5,874 bases of DNA from Acidobacteriota bacterium (GTDB taxonomy: Bacteria; Acidobacteriota; Blastocatellia; Pyrinomonadales; Pyrinomonadaceae). The notes under the pieces are model-generated. The model worked only from the letters and a program-made list of their open reading frames with translations. It was not told where the DNA came from and did not search any database. This document shows, in pieces, positions 1-5,740 of the stretch. How positions within the stretch are numbered: the first letter of the stretch is position 1; each line of letters opens with the position of its first letter. The translations under genes were made by a program, and so were the position numbers. The stretch lies in NCBI GenBank assembly GCA_013698055.1, contig JACCVS010000348.1, positions 1 through 5,874 on the forward strand. Direction: 5' to 3'.

Positions 1-65
1 GGTTCACCCCGAAACTCCGGATGGGCGCCCCGACTAACGTTCTCGGGCCTACAACCAAACCCGCC

Positions 66-767
66 TCAGGACGGCCGCGGCGCAGACCACAGGTCATCTG
101 CCTCAAGCTTTCCATCGCGCAAGGAGACTATCCTGTCGCACTCGGCCGCTACTTGATGGTCGTGAGTTGCAACGAGAATTGTGAGCCCGTGCTCGGCTCG
201 CATATCGAGCAACAGTCGTAGGATCTCTTGCCCCGTGCCCGAATCGAGGTTGCCCGTGGGCTCATCTGCGAGAAGCAGACCTGGGTGATTGATCAGCGCC
301 CTCGCTATCGCTACGCGTTGCTGCTCACCTCCTGACAGCTCTGAAGGCAATGACCGCAGCCGGTCTTCGAGCCCCACGGCAGCAAGCAAGGAGTGCGCCC
401 GTTCGAACTTATCGAACGACGTTTTCCTAGGCAGCACCGGCGCCACGACATTATCGAGGGCGGTAAGGGCCGGCAAAAGATGGAAGCGCTGAAACACGAA
501 ACCGAGGGAGCGCCGGTAGGCAACCTGCTCTTTGCGGGAGAGTGAGGTAACCTCGACCTCTCCCACCTGAATTGAACCCTCGTTGACGTGATCCATGGCA
601 CCAACGACGTGGAGGAGCGTCGACTTGCCGGACCCAGAGGGACCCATGACCGCGAGAGCGCTCCCGGCATCGATCGACAGGTCGACATGCTGAAGGGCAT
701 TGATCACCTGTTGCCCCAATAAATAGGTCTTGGTGACCGAGCTGAGGACAACCAACGCGCCCGACAC
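66..767 (-). CDS. ABC transporter ATP-binding protein, MacB/LolD/FtsE type
   Basis: Cytoplasmic ATPase of 233 residues that powers the FtsX-type permease encoded just upstream. All nucleotide-binding motifs are intact: Walker A GPSGSGKST (42-50), Q-loop glutamine at 93 (VFQRFHLLP), signature LSGGEQQ (144-150), Walker B LLLADEP (164-170), D-loop NLD (173-175) and the switch histidine in VATHDH (202). The length and the ADEPTGNLDS run are typical of the MacB/LolD/FtsE class, which pairs with FtsX-fold permeases and often does mechanotransmission, lipoprotein extraction or peptide export rather than classical transport. The GTG start follows the permease TGA with no gap, and GAGGAA (774-779) lies 6 nt before it, so translation is probably coupled. 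Substrate cannot be read from the ATPase. Family assignment is secure; the exact role is inferred. Confidence 0.96.
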   Translation of the reverse strand: MSGALVVLSSVTKTYLLGQQVINALQHVDLSIDAGSALAVMGPSGSGKSTLLHVVGAMDHVNEGSIQVGEVEVTSLSRKEQVAYRRSLGFVFQRFHLLPALTALDNVVAPVLPRKTSFDKFERAHSLLAAVGLEDRLRSLPSELSGGEQQRVAIARALINHPGLLLADEPTGNLDSGTGQEILRLLLDMRAEHGLTILVATHDHQVAAECDRIVSLRDGKLEADDLWSAPRPS

Positions 768-3536
768 TCATTGTTCCTCGGCCAAGGCCCGCACCGGTAT
801 CAAGCTCGACATGCGTGCTGCGGGCGCAAGGGAGGCGAGACTCGTAGCGACAACACCACCAGCTGCCGCTATCCCGGCAGACGACAGGATCGGCCCGACA
901 GGGATGCCACGCACCAAGGCGACACCTCCCACCCCGAGAGCTGCTCCTAGGAGGGATCCGATCAAGCCCATCAACATTCCCTCCATCACCACAAGCCCTG
1001 CGAGATCTTTGTCGTCCCATCCCAAGGTGCGTAAGGCGACAAGCTCACCTTGGCGCTCCTTGATGTTGAGGTACAGTAAGTCGGCGACCGAGACCGCGCC
1101 AAGTGTCGTTACAAGAACCACAGAGACGAAGTCGACGCCGCGCACGTCGACGGCGATGGCATTTCCGAGCAGGGTGCCGACCAGCGTCCGCTGGAACCCC
1201 TGGTTGAGCGCGATAAGCGCAGTGAGTGCACCGACCCCGAGTAGAAGCCCGACCATCGCCAGCACTGTGCGAGCGGGCGTGCGTATCAGGTTCCGGAGCG
1301 CGAGGCCGACGAGCCTGGTGACCGGTCGCCGTCTGCCGCCCTGGCTGACCGCGGGCTGAACCACCTCCATCGGAGTCCCGCGCGCCGCGCGGCGAGCGGG
1401 CAGAAGCCCGGCAGCAACCGCTAGCACAATCGAAACTGGTAGCACCAGGACCACGCGCATCACGTCGAGTGGTAGGTCGAGTAAGGCGGTCAGCGCACCG
1501 GCGAGAACCACACCAGCGACGCCGGCGACGCAACCCACGAGCGCAAGCTCGCCCAGGACTGCCGTAAACACCTCCCGTTGCGACCATCCGAGGCACAACA
1601 TTGATCCGATCTCCCTTCGCCGCGACCGGACCGATGCAAGAGTGGCGTTTGCGAGAAAGAGAGCGCACACCAGCAAGACCAGAAAGAAGAGAAAGAGGCT
1701 CTTGCGGTCGACCGCCTTTAAGAACCTGATCGCGACTCCCTTCTCAACCCACCCCTCTCTAACGACCAGCGGCGGTTGGCCGAACTTTCCCTCGGGCAGC
1801 TCCACGAGAAGGCTGCGCGGCGAAGAACCCGCGGTGATGTCGACTGCGAGCCCGGTGCGACGGTGGATCTCAGTTGCAACCCGCTTGATGCGTTCACGGC
1901 TAACCGGATCGGGTCCTTTGACGCCCTCAACTCGGACCCGGATTACACTGATGGGCGCGGCGGGATCCGTGGTCGGGAAATTATCAGGATCGATCAGCGC
2001 CTTGAGCCCCTGAAGGTTGGTCAGTATCAGCGGAGGCTGTGCGACATAGCCCCCAATGTTTACCGTGGGAAGCAAAGCCGCTCCGCCGAGAGCCTGCCGG
2101 CTCGGTGAATTCGCCGGCTCGACCTTGGGAGGGTAGTAAGTCTCCAGCGGGACTTGAGAAAGGCGGCTGAAGCCAGGCAACAGCTCGGGATCGAACTGCC
2201 CGACGACGCGCAGCGCAGGAGTGCCATACACGTTGCCCGGTTGAAACTGGTTCGAGCCCTCGTAGAACCGCAGCTTTCGGAACTGAACGTCGCGGTTCTC
2301 TTGAGGCGCCCACCCACCACCATAGTAACCACTCTGGAATGTGATCTTCGGGTTGCGCTTTACCAGCGGCCGCAACCGACCCTGCGACTCGCGATAATCT
2401 GTCGATCCAGCCGACCAGTAACCATTGTAATTCAACCCGGGATCGACCTTTGCCCTCGACGGTCCCCTCACCATCCTCCGCAGAACCGAGGCCACCCGCA
2501 CTTCTATCTCTCCCACCACCTCTCCCTGTTGCCCTGTCGTGAATCGGTACGCTCTCTTGGGGTCCGCCAGGATAGCCCTCAGGGCGGCAGGTTTGGGGGT
2601 CTCGAGTCGCTCCACCGACACGACCATTTTTTCGTCCACATAGCTCTTCTCGCTCGCGAGCACAGGTATGACGCTCAATTTGCTGACCGATGACAATCTG
2701 GTGACAAATGGTCGCTCCCGGCTCTTCAACAGACGGCCCCCCACCAGGGTCTCCCTGAAGTCGACCAGACGGGCTTCCTGCTGTGGGTCGATCGCGGCGA
2801 CGAAGACGGGCAATTGGACACTTTCGACCGCTCCCACTGTTCCGCTTGGGAATTGTCCGTAGTCAGTCTCCGAGGATGCCAGGTTTGGTGACAACTCCGA
2901 GAAGCAGGTGAAGCCGGAACGAGTGCGCAAATCGAACGGTTCGGTGACGTCGTCGAAGGGAAGCCCCCTGCTAAACCCATCACAAACCGGAAGCGCCCTT
3001 CCGTCGACCCTTTCTGTGACTCCGAATTCCGTCCTAACAAGAGGATTCTCGCGCGTGTAGTAGACGTAGTGGCTCTCTCCCGGATACTTGGACAGGCCAT
3101 TGTTTGCCTCCCAAGCACTCTGTAAACGAAAGAGTTGCACACTGGCATCTGACAGGAAGCGGTTGATCCTGAGGGTAACGAATTCGAACGGCATGATGTA
3201 TCCGATATTGGCAATGGGCGCAGCAACCTCGACGCCGCGGAGGCTTCGGACCGTTGCATACTGTTTGAAGGTAATGCCACCCAGCAATCCACTCAGGTAG
3301 TTAGAGCGTACGAGTCCCTGCCTTCTCTCGAGATTGGTGTATGACTCCTCAGCTCTCACAAGGACATCGTACGCAGGCCTGAAGTGCCGGGCGACGGTTC
3401 CGGTAACCTCAAGCTGCGTTGTTGCGACGGCCGATGTGAGCAGCACGAAGCTAAGAGACGCAATCAGCAAGCCGGTACCAAGGGCCGCAAGCCTGTGACG
3501 TCGGTGAATCAACTGGGCGACAAAGAACCTGTACAT
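768..3536 (-). CDS. FtsX/MacB-type ABC transporter permease with very large extracytoplasmic domain
   Basis: Membrane subunit of 922 residues partnering the adjacent ATPase. One N-terminal membrane segment (about 16-38) is followed by a large extracytoplasmic region (about 40-610), then a first FtsX block: segments near 613-634, 659-685 and 693-713, with the cytoplasmic motif RSRRREIGSMLCLGWSQRE. A second, compact FtsX block follows (segments near 755-777, 802-823, 846-872, 881-904) with the related motif KERQGELVALRTLGWDDKD and almost no external loop. I count about 8 membrane segments, as in double-FtsX (DUF214-like) permeases. The external domain has only two cysteines (185 and 211), a likely disulfide, and is rich in Tyr, Gly and Pro near 360-475. 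I prefer ATG 3536 because MYRFFVAQLIHRR is a usual short FtsX N-terminus; GTG 3551 is possible. Neither start has a good ribosome binding site. Substrate unknown. Confidence 0.93.
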   Translation of the reverse strand: MYRFFVAQLIHRRHRLAALGTGLLIASLSFVLLTSAVATTQLEVTGTVARHFRPAYDVLVRAEESYTNLERRQGLVRSNYLSGLLGGITFKQYATVRSLRGVEVAAPIANIGYIMPFEFVTLRINRFLSDASVQLFRLQSAWEANNGLSKYPGESHYVYYTRENPLVRTEFGVTERVDGRALPVCDGFSRGLPFDDVTEPFDLRTRSGFTCFSELSPNLASSETDYGQFPSGTVGAVESVQLPVFVAAIDPQQEARLVDFRETLVGGRLLKSRERPFVTRLSSVSKLSVIPVLASEKSYVDEKMVVSVERLETPKPAALRAILADPKRAYRFTTGQQGEVVGEIEVRVASVLRRMVRGPSRAKVDPGLNYNGYWSAGSTDYRESQGRLRPLVKRNPKITFQSGYYGGGWAPQENRDVQFRKLRFYEGSNQFQPGNVYGTPALRVVGQFDPELLPGFSRLSQVPLETYYPPKVEPANSPSRQALGGAALLPTVNIGGYVAQPPLILTNLQGLKALIDPDNFPTTDPAAPISVIRVRVEGVKGPDPVSRERIKRVATEIHRRTGLAVDITAGSSPRSLLVELPEGKFGQPPLVVREGWVEKGVAIRFLKAVDRKSLFLFFLVLLVCALFLANATLASVRSRRREIGSMLCLGWSQREVFTAVLGELALVGCVAGVAGVVLAGALTALLDLPLDVMRVVLVLPVSIVLAVAAGLLPARRAARGTPMEVVQPAVSQGGRRRPVTRLVGLALRNLIRTPARTVLAMVGLLLGVGALTALIALNQGFQRTLVGTLLGNAIAVDVRGVDFVSVVLVTTLGAVSVADLLYLNIKERQGELVALRTLGWDDKDLAGLVVMEGMLMGLIGSLLGAALGVGGVALVRGIPVGPILSSAGIAAAGGVVATSLASLAPAARMSSLIPVRALAEEQ

Positions 3537-3602
3537 ATTAGAAGGATGCACCCTCTCGGCGCACTTGTAAGTCTCCCATGACTAGCCAACCGCATGTCGC
3601 TC

Positions 3603-3620
3603 GATCAGGCAAATCTGATC
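3603..3620. promoter_or_regulatory. Inverted repeat GATCAG-N6-CTGATC, possible operator
   Basis: Perfect 6-bp arms separated by GCAAAT, lying about 70 bp upstream of the permease start. The symmetry and size fit a dimeric regulator site, or a small hairpin in the mRNA. Its centre is about 32 bp, close to three helical turns, from the centre of the next inverted repeat. No regulator gene is in the window. Confidence 0.4.
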
Positions 3621-3634
3621 CAAAAACAACACTC

Positions 3635-3653
3635 GTTCATCTGACTCATGAAC
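3635..3653. promoter_or_regulatory. Inverted repeat GTTCAT-N7-ATGAAC, possible operator
   Basis: Perfect 6-bp arms around CTGACTC, with the arm sequence unrelated to that of the neighbouring inverted repeat at 3603-3620. It sits in the same gap upstream of the permease gene. A role in transcription control is inferred only from symmetry and place. Confidence 0.35.
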
Positions 3654-3674
3654 CCCTAGCATCCCTTCCCGGCT

Positions 3675-3746
3675 CTAGCAGACAAATACATCCCGGAGGC
3701 GAGCAACCGACTTTGATCTGGCCCTCTCCTCCTTAAACCCGGACAT
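3675..3746 (-). CDS. Possible 23-residue peptide downstream of the Cys-rich gene
   Basis: ATG at 3746 follows AGGAG with 5 nt spacing, only 14 bp after the stop of the Cys-rich gene, and the frame runs for 23 codons to TAG (3677-3675). The product begins MSGFKEERARSKSVAR and ends in VFVC; it is basic, has no membrane segment and one terminal cysteine. I do not recognise it. The ribosome binding site and position are good, but an ORF this short occurs often by chance, so it is a weak candidate for a small protein or a leader ORF coupling translation towards the transporter. Confidence 0.22.
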   Translation of the reverse strand: MSGFKEERARSKSVARLRDVFVC

Positions 3747-3760
3747 GGGCTCTCCTAACT

Positions 3761-4012
3761 CTACGGGCAACCGATAGTGAAGCACCGCCCCACCTGCGAC
3801 TGTTCTGCACACGCGCAATAGTCTCCGCCGGGACAGCCTCTGCATCGATAGCGCTCCCTTGTACCGGTGCAGATGGGACAGCCCGAGGTGACGCGGCAGC
3901 AGGAAGCATTAACAGCAAATGCAAATCTCGGCGTAATCACTACACCTATCCCCGCAGCCACCGTAGCAAGTGCATACTTAAGAAACCCTTTTCTATCAGT
4001 CGTTGACTCCAT
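3761..4012 (-). CDS. Small secreted Cys-rich protein, MauA-like disulfide framework
   Basis: Encodes 83 residues: an export signal and a mature part of about 50 residues with 10 cysteines (38, 39, 45, 48, 57, 60, 66, 68, 77, 82). The N-terminus has DRKGFLK (6-12), close to the Tat consensus but RK rather than RR, then a hydrophobic stretch and an AFA cleavage site (31-33). The order CC, CPxC, CxxC, YCxC, RCFTIGC resembles, from memory, the C-terminal part of the methylamine dehydrogenase light chain MauA, but the protein is far shorter and its mature part contains no Trp, so no TTQ cofactor can form. The MauE- and MauD-like genes directly upstream fit a role in its disulfide maturation. I chose ATG 4012 because AGGAGG ends 4 nt before it; the longer GTG 4048 start has no close ribosome binding site and would bury the signal. 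Function unknown: secreted peptide, toxin or redox protein are all possible. Confidence 0.75.
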   Translation of the reverse strand: MESTTDRKGFLKYALATVAAGIGVVITPRFAFAVNASCCRVTSGCPICTGTRERYRCRGCPGGDYCACAEQSQVGRCFTIGCP

Positions 4013-4016
4013 GCGT

Positions 4017-4022
4017 CCTCCT
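4017..4022 (-). promoter_or_regulatory. Ribosome binding site of the Cys-rich protein gene
   Basis: On the minus strand AGGAGG is followed by ACGC and then ATG at 4012. This perfect site decides the start of the small Cys-rich gene in favour of ATG 4012 over GTG 4048. Its strength, compared with the weak sites of the neighbouring genes, suggests the small protein is made in greater amount than its maturation proteins. Confidence 0.7.
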
Positions 4023-4130
4023 AAGCATCCAACCCGACCTATACGCACTACTGATCAAGTTAACTCTCTTCACCTCCCTCGAGGTCGCTTGCTATTCTTT
4101 CTGCCAGTTCCTTCAACCTCCCCAGTTGCC

Positions 4131-4154
4131 TTCGACTAGATTCGACTAGATTCG
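4131..4154. repeat. 10-bp tandem duplication at the end of the mauD-like gene
   Basis: TTCGACTAGA occurs twice in direct tandem (4131-4140, 4141-4150) and is followed by TTCG, giving 2.4 copies. The unit is not a multiple of three. On the minus strand the second copy creates the present TAG stop (4138-4136). With one copy the reading frame would continue for 23 further codons to TAA at 4062-4060. The array is the type of sequence that arises and reverts by replication slippage. Confidence 0.9.
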
Positions 4155-4708
4155 GCGACCCCTGATCTCCGGACCATTGCCCGCAGTTGTCCGATCGAGT
4201 TCGCTATCCCTTTATCCAGCACCAAACCGTCAGCTTCCACAAGAAAAGCCCGAGGTGCCACCTTATTGCTGAAAGCAGACATTGCCTGGCGGTCAGTATC
4301 GACAAAGACTTCAATGTCCTGCTCTTGCTTGTGTTGGTCCATGGGATTCGAGTTCGTGCTTATGATCACAAGAGGGATGCCATCAACTACGCCTTGGATC
4401 GGTCGAAGTTCAGTAAGCAACTCCACACATGGTGCGCAGTCAGCGCTTAGAAAAAGGACGAGCGTCCGCTCAGTAATCAGTTCCCTCGAAGCGTGTCGAC
4501 GGCCATCGACACCCGTTACTGCAAACTCCTCGAAGGTGTCTCCAGCTTCAATGCTCTCAAGCTGCGCTATCCCCGACTCTGACTGAAGATAGGCGGAAAA
4601 ACCTTCGAACAGACCAGAGAAGCGGCGGACCTGTCCCAAGACGACGAGGAGGACCAAGAGCGTCGTGGCCCATAGTGACAGAAAGGCGATAATCCAGGGC
4701 CAGCTCAC
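4136..4708 (-). CDS. mauD: MauD-like membrane-anchored thiol-disulfide oxidoreductase
   Basis: Protein of 190 residues with one N-terminal membrane anchor (about 4-26) and a thioredoxin-fold domain facing outward. The active site is FLSADCAPC with Cys 91 and Cys 94, and the cis-proline position is probably Pro 152 in KVAPRAFLV. MauD proteins of methylamine utilisation have this layout and are needed for correct disulfides in the light chain MauA; here the likely substrate is the small Cys-rich protein encoded next. The GTG start overlaps the stop of the MauE-like gene (GTGA, 4 bp) and has a modest AGGGGG at 4718-4723, so translation is likely coupled. The C-terminus appears truncated: a 10-bp tandem duplication makes the stop, and without it the frame runs on as a charged helix-like tail to about 212 residues. 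The gene symbol marks similarity only; the pathway is probably not methylamine oxidation. Confidence 0.88.
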   Translation of the reverse strand: MSWPWIIAFLSLWATTLLVLLVVLGQVRRFSGLFEGFSAYLQSESGIAQLESIEAGDTFEEFAVTGVDGRRHASRELITERTLVLFLSADCAPCVELLTELRPIQGVVDGIPLVIISTNSNPMDQHKQEQDIEVFVDTDRQAMSAFSNKVAPRAFLVEADGLVLDKGIANSIGQLRAMVRRSGVAESSRI

Positions 4709-5310
4709 GACGGAAGACCCCCTGAGCCTTTGACAGCCCTGTCTTCAAAGACAACTCTTAACTCTTCATTCAGGCTAGTCGTCCTTCTCATCATCTGGTG
4801 GGTTTCGGAGAGGACCAAATAGAGGAGGGATGCTGTAGTGGCCATGATGAAGGCCGCCAGACCGCTACCTTGCGGCAGCCTTAAAGGAGGGACACGAACC
4901 CATGCGCCTCCTTGAGCACTGACGACGACCGCGGCCATGGCTGCAAGACATAGTCCGCGAATAACAGTTTCCCACGTCACTTTCTCCGTTGACGAAACTC
5001 CGAAGCAGCCGCAGTCGATGGAGCGCCCGCGACGGAGAGTGATGAAGGCGGCGATGGCGAACGCCAAAGCAAATGCACCGGCGATTGCGGCCGGAACGAC
5101 AGGAATGACGTTAGTTAGGAGACCCGCTGCTGGCGCCAATTCCGCCACCGGGAGCAGCTGGGCAACCGGTGCAACCAAACGGGGCGGAAGGATTTCATAG
5201 TCGCCGACGAGCTTGAATAGTTTGTCCCGCTGCCGCCATTTGGCGGCGCTACTCAAAAGGAAAATCGACCCAACGAAGAAGCGTAGGACGTCGATCCCGA
5301 ATGTCGACAC
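4705..5310 (-). CDS. mauE: MauE/DoxX family redox-associated membrane protein
   Basis: Integral membrane protein of 201 residues with about five hydrophobic segments (near 4-20, 46-65, 69-92, 112-133, 149-168). The diagnostic motif is SIDCGCFG, with Cys 100 and Cys 102 between the third and fourth segments, as in MauE proteins. MauE is thought to pass electrons across the membrane to the thioredoxin-like MauD, a role similar to DsbB, VKOR or CcdA. A polar C-terminal tail (about 170-201) extends beyond the usual four-segment core. The GTG start is preceded by AGAAAGG (5319-5325) at 8 nt. It is the first gene of the block, and its stop overlaps the mauD-like start. The nearby small Cys-rich gene supplies an obvious client. 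Family certain, client inferred. Confidence 0.9.
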   Translation of the reverse strand: MSTFGIDVLRFFVGSIFLLSSAAKWRQRDKLFKLVGDYEILPPRLVAPVAQLLPVAELAPAAGLLTNVIPVVPAAIAGAFALAFAIAAFITLRRGRSIDCGCFGVSSTEKVTWETVIRGLCLAAMAAVVVSAQGGAWVRVPPLRLPQGSGLAAFIMATTASLLYLVLSETHQMMRRTTSLNEELRVVFEDRAVKGSGGLPS

Positions 5311-5314
5311 CCAG

Positions 5315-5461
5315 TCAACCTTTCTGCGATTTCTCTTCGTTCCATAGAGATCGCGATCTGGCGGCGGCTCCCAAGACGTCCCCGGTTACCGGGATGCGGC
5401 CTACTAGGTGGACCTTGGCCCCACAACCCATTCCGCAAACGCCCGGGTTAGACAGTCTCAC
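5315..5461 (-). CDS. Doubtful 48-residue ORF before the mauE-like gene
   Basis: GTG at 5461 opens a frame of 48 codons that ends (TGA 5317-5315) four bases before the MauE-like GTG; an internal ATG is at 5431. The product includes NPGVCGMGCGAKVHLVGRIP with three cysteine or glycine pairs near its start and no signal peptide or membrane segment. Neither start has a recognisable ribosome binding site, and the frame crosses two palindromes, so it may be leader DNA rather than a gene. I do not recognise it. Confidence 0.18.
   Translation of the reverse strand: MRLSNPGVCGMGCGAKVHLVGRIPVTGDVLGAAARSRSLWNEEKSQKG
5348..5359. promoter_or_regulatory. Perfect 12-bp palindrome upstream of mauE-like gene
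   Basis: AGATCGCGATCT is a perfect palindrome whose near edge is about 38 bp before the GTG start of the MauE-like gene. It could be an operator or simply a restriction or chance palindrome. It is listed because a second palindrome lies 21 bp further upstream. Confidence 0.35.
5381..5393. promoter_or_regulatory. 13-bp odd palindrome CCCGGT-T-ACCGGG
   Basis: Perfect 6-bp arms around a single central base, the form seen in many dimeric regulator sites. A hairpin is unlikely because the loop would be one base, so a DNA-level role is more plausible than an RNA one. It lies about 70 bp upstream of the MauE-like start. Confidence 0.35.
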
Positions 5462-5536
5462 CAGCCGCCAGACAAATCCGCCCCATTGCTTCCCTCACTG
5501 CATCCCTAAGAGGACAATCATTTTTCCTTATTTCAC

Positions 5537-5566
5537 TAACTACACTAGTCGTAAGGTCGGCGTCAA
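5537..5566 (-). promoter_or_regulatory. Possible promoter of the mauE-mauD-peptide block
   Basis: On the minus strand TTGACG (5566-5561) is separated by 18 nt from TAGTTA (5542-5537). The -35 matches the housekeeping consensus in five of six positions; the -10 is only a partial match. It is the best candidate I see upstream of the MauE-like gene. Transcription from the adjacent IS could add to or replace it. Confidence 0.35.
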
Positions 5567-5697
5567 GTGCGCTCGCTAGACAACGAGAAATTGGCCGGCC
5601 GGATGCGCCACGGGATCACCTCTGCCTCCGTCGAAAGAAACATGCAAGATTCGGAAGGCACTCAAGAGAGCAAGCTCCCTATTGTCCCGTTAACCCT

Positions 5698-5736
5698 TGA
5701 ACCGGACCCGATTCCTTGGACACTTTCCTAACCTTA
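5698..5736. repeat. Terminal inverted repeat of the IS3-family element
   Basis: About 39 bp starting with TGA, the usual IS3-family terminus. It contains ACCC (5706-5709) and TGGACAC (5717-5723). The inner limit is approximate because the opposite copy is not in view. Confidence 0.55.
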
Positions 5737-5740
5737 ACCA

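Larger units (their letters stand above)
3537..3760. other. Spacer between the Cys-rich gene and the permease gene
   Basis: This is the largest gap inside the gene block and could carry an internal promoter or an RNA processing site that sets the ratio of the peptide to the transporter. It contains two inverted repeats (3603-3620, 3635-3653), a short ORF with a good ribosome binding site (3675-3746) and a strong but unused AAGGAGGAG (3726-3734, minus strand). I see no convincing intrinsic terminator and no convincing -35/-10 pair. Confidence 0.5.
5311..5697. other. Leader region between the IS end and the mauE-like gene
   Basis: About 390 bp with no convincing gene on either strand. On the minus strand there is a possible promoter (5537-5566), two palindromes (5348-5359, 5381-5393) and one open frame of 48 codons (5315-5461) whose coding status is doubtful. 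If the promoter is real, the leader RNA before the mauE-like start would be about 220 nt, long enough for a regulatory structure. The 92-codon frame on the plus strand has no family features and overlaps the start of the mauE-like gene, so I do not count it as a gene. Confidence 0.5.

Noticed and set aside
1..6. The window begins with GGTTCA, the reverse complement of the first six bases (TGAACC) of the IS end at 5698, which would be the outer end of a second IS and suggest a composite transposon.
   Set aside because: Only six bases match and the element would lie outside the window; chance is an adequate explanation without the flanking sequence.
29..47. Inverted repeat CCCGA-N9-TCGGG after the ATPase gene as an intrinsic terminator.
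   Set aside because: The stem is only 5 bp with a long loop and there is no T-run on the minus strand after it.
730..1359. 209-residue plus-strand frame opposite the permease 3' end.
   Set aside because: Its Thr/Pro/Ala/Arg-rich composition is that of an antisense shadow of a GC-rich membrane-protein gene.
3585..3662. In-frame sequence upstream of the permease (ATG 3662) that could be the true N-terminus, separated by a TAG stop at 3584-3582.
   Set aside because: FtsX-type permeases normally begin a few residues before the first membrane segment, as from ATG 3536, so no lost N-terminal domain is needed.
3733..3924. 63-residue minus-strand frame overlapping the Cys-rich gene.
   Set aside because: It is a shadow frame; the Cys-rich frame has the perfect ribosome binding site, signal peptide and patterned cysteines.
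4705..5310. Assignment of the locus to true methylamine utilisation (mau) because of the mauE- and mauD-like genes.
   Set aside because: No mauB, mauF or mauG is seen, and the only light-chain-like protein has no tryptophan for the TTQ cofactor.
5301..5579. 92-residue plus-strand frame in the leader region.
   Set aside because: It has no recognisable domain, is Pro/Thr/Ser-rich as antisense frames often are, and overlaps the start of the MauE-like gene on the opposite strand.
5717..5728. TGGACACTTTCC as the outer end of the IS.
   Set aside because: The IS3-family end normally starts with TGA about 19 bp further out; TGAACCGGACCC at 5698 fits this better and leaves TGGACAC as the internal part of the repeat.
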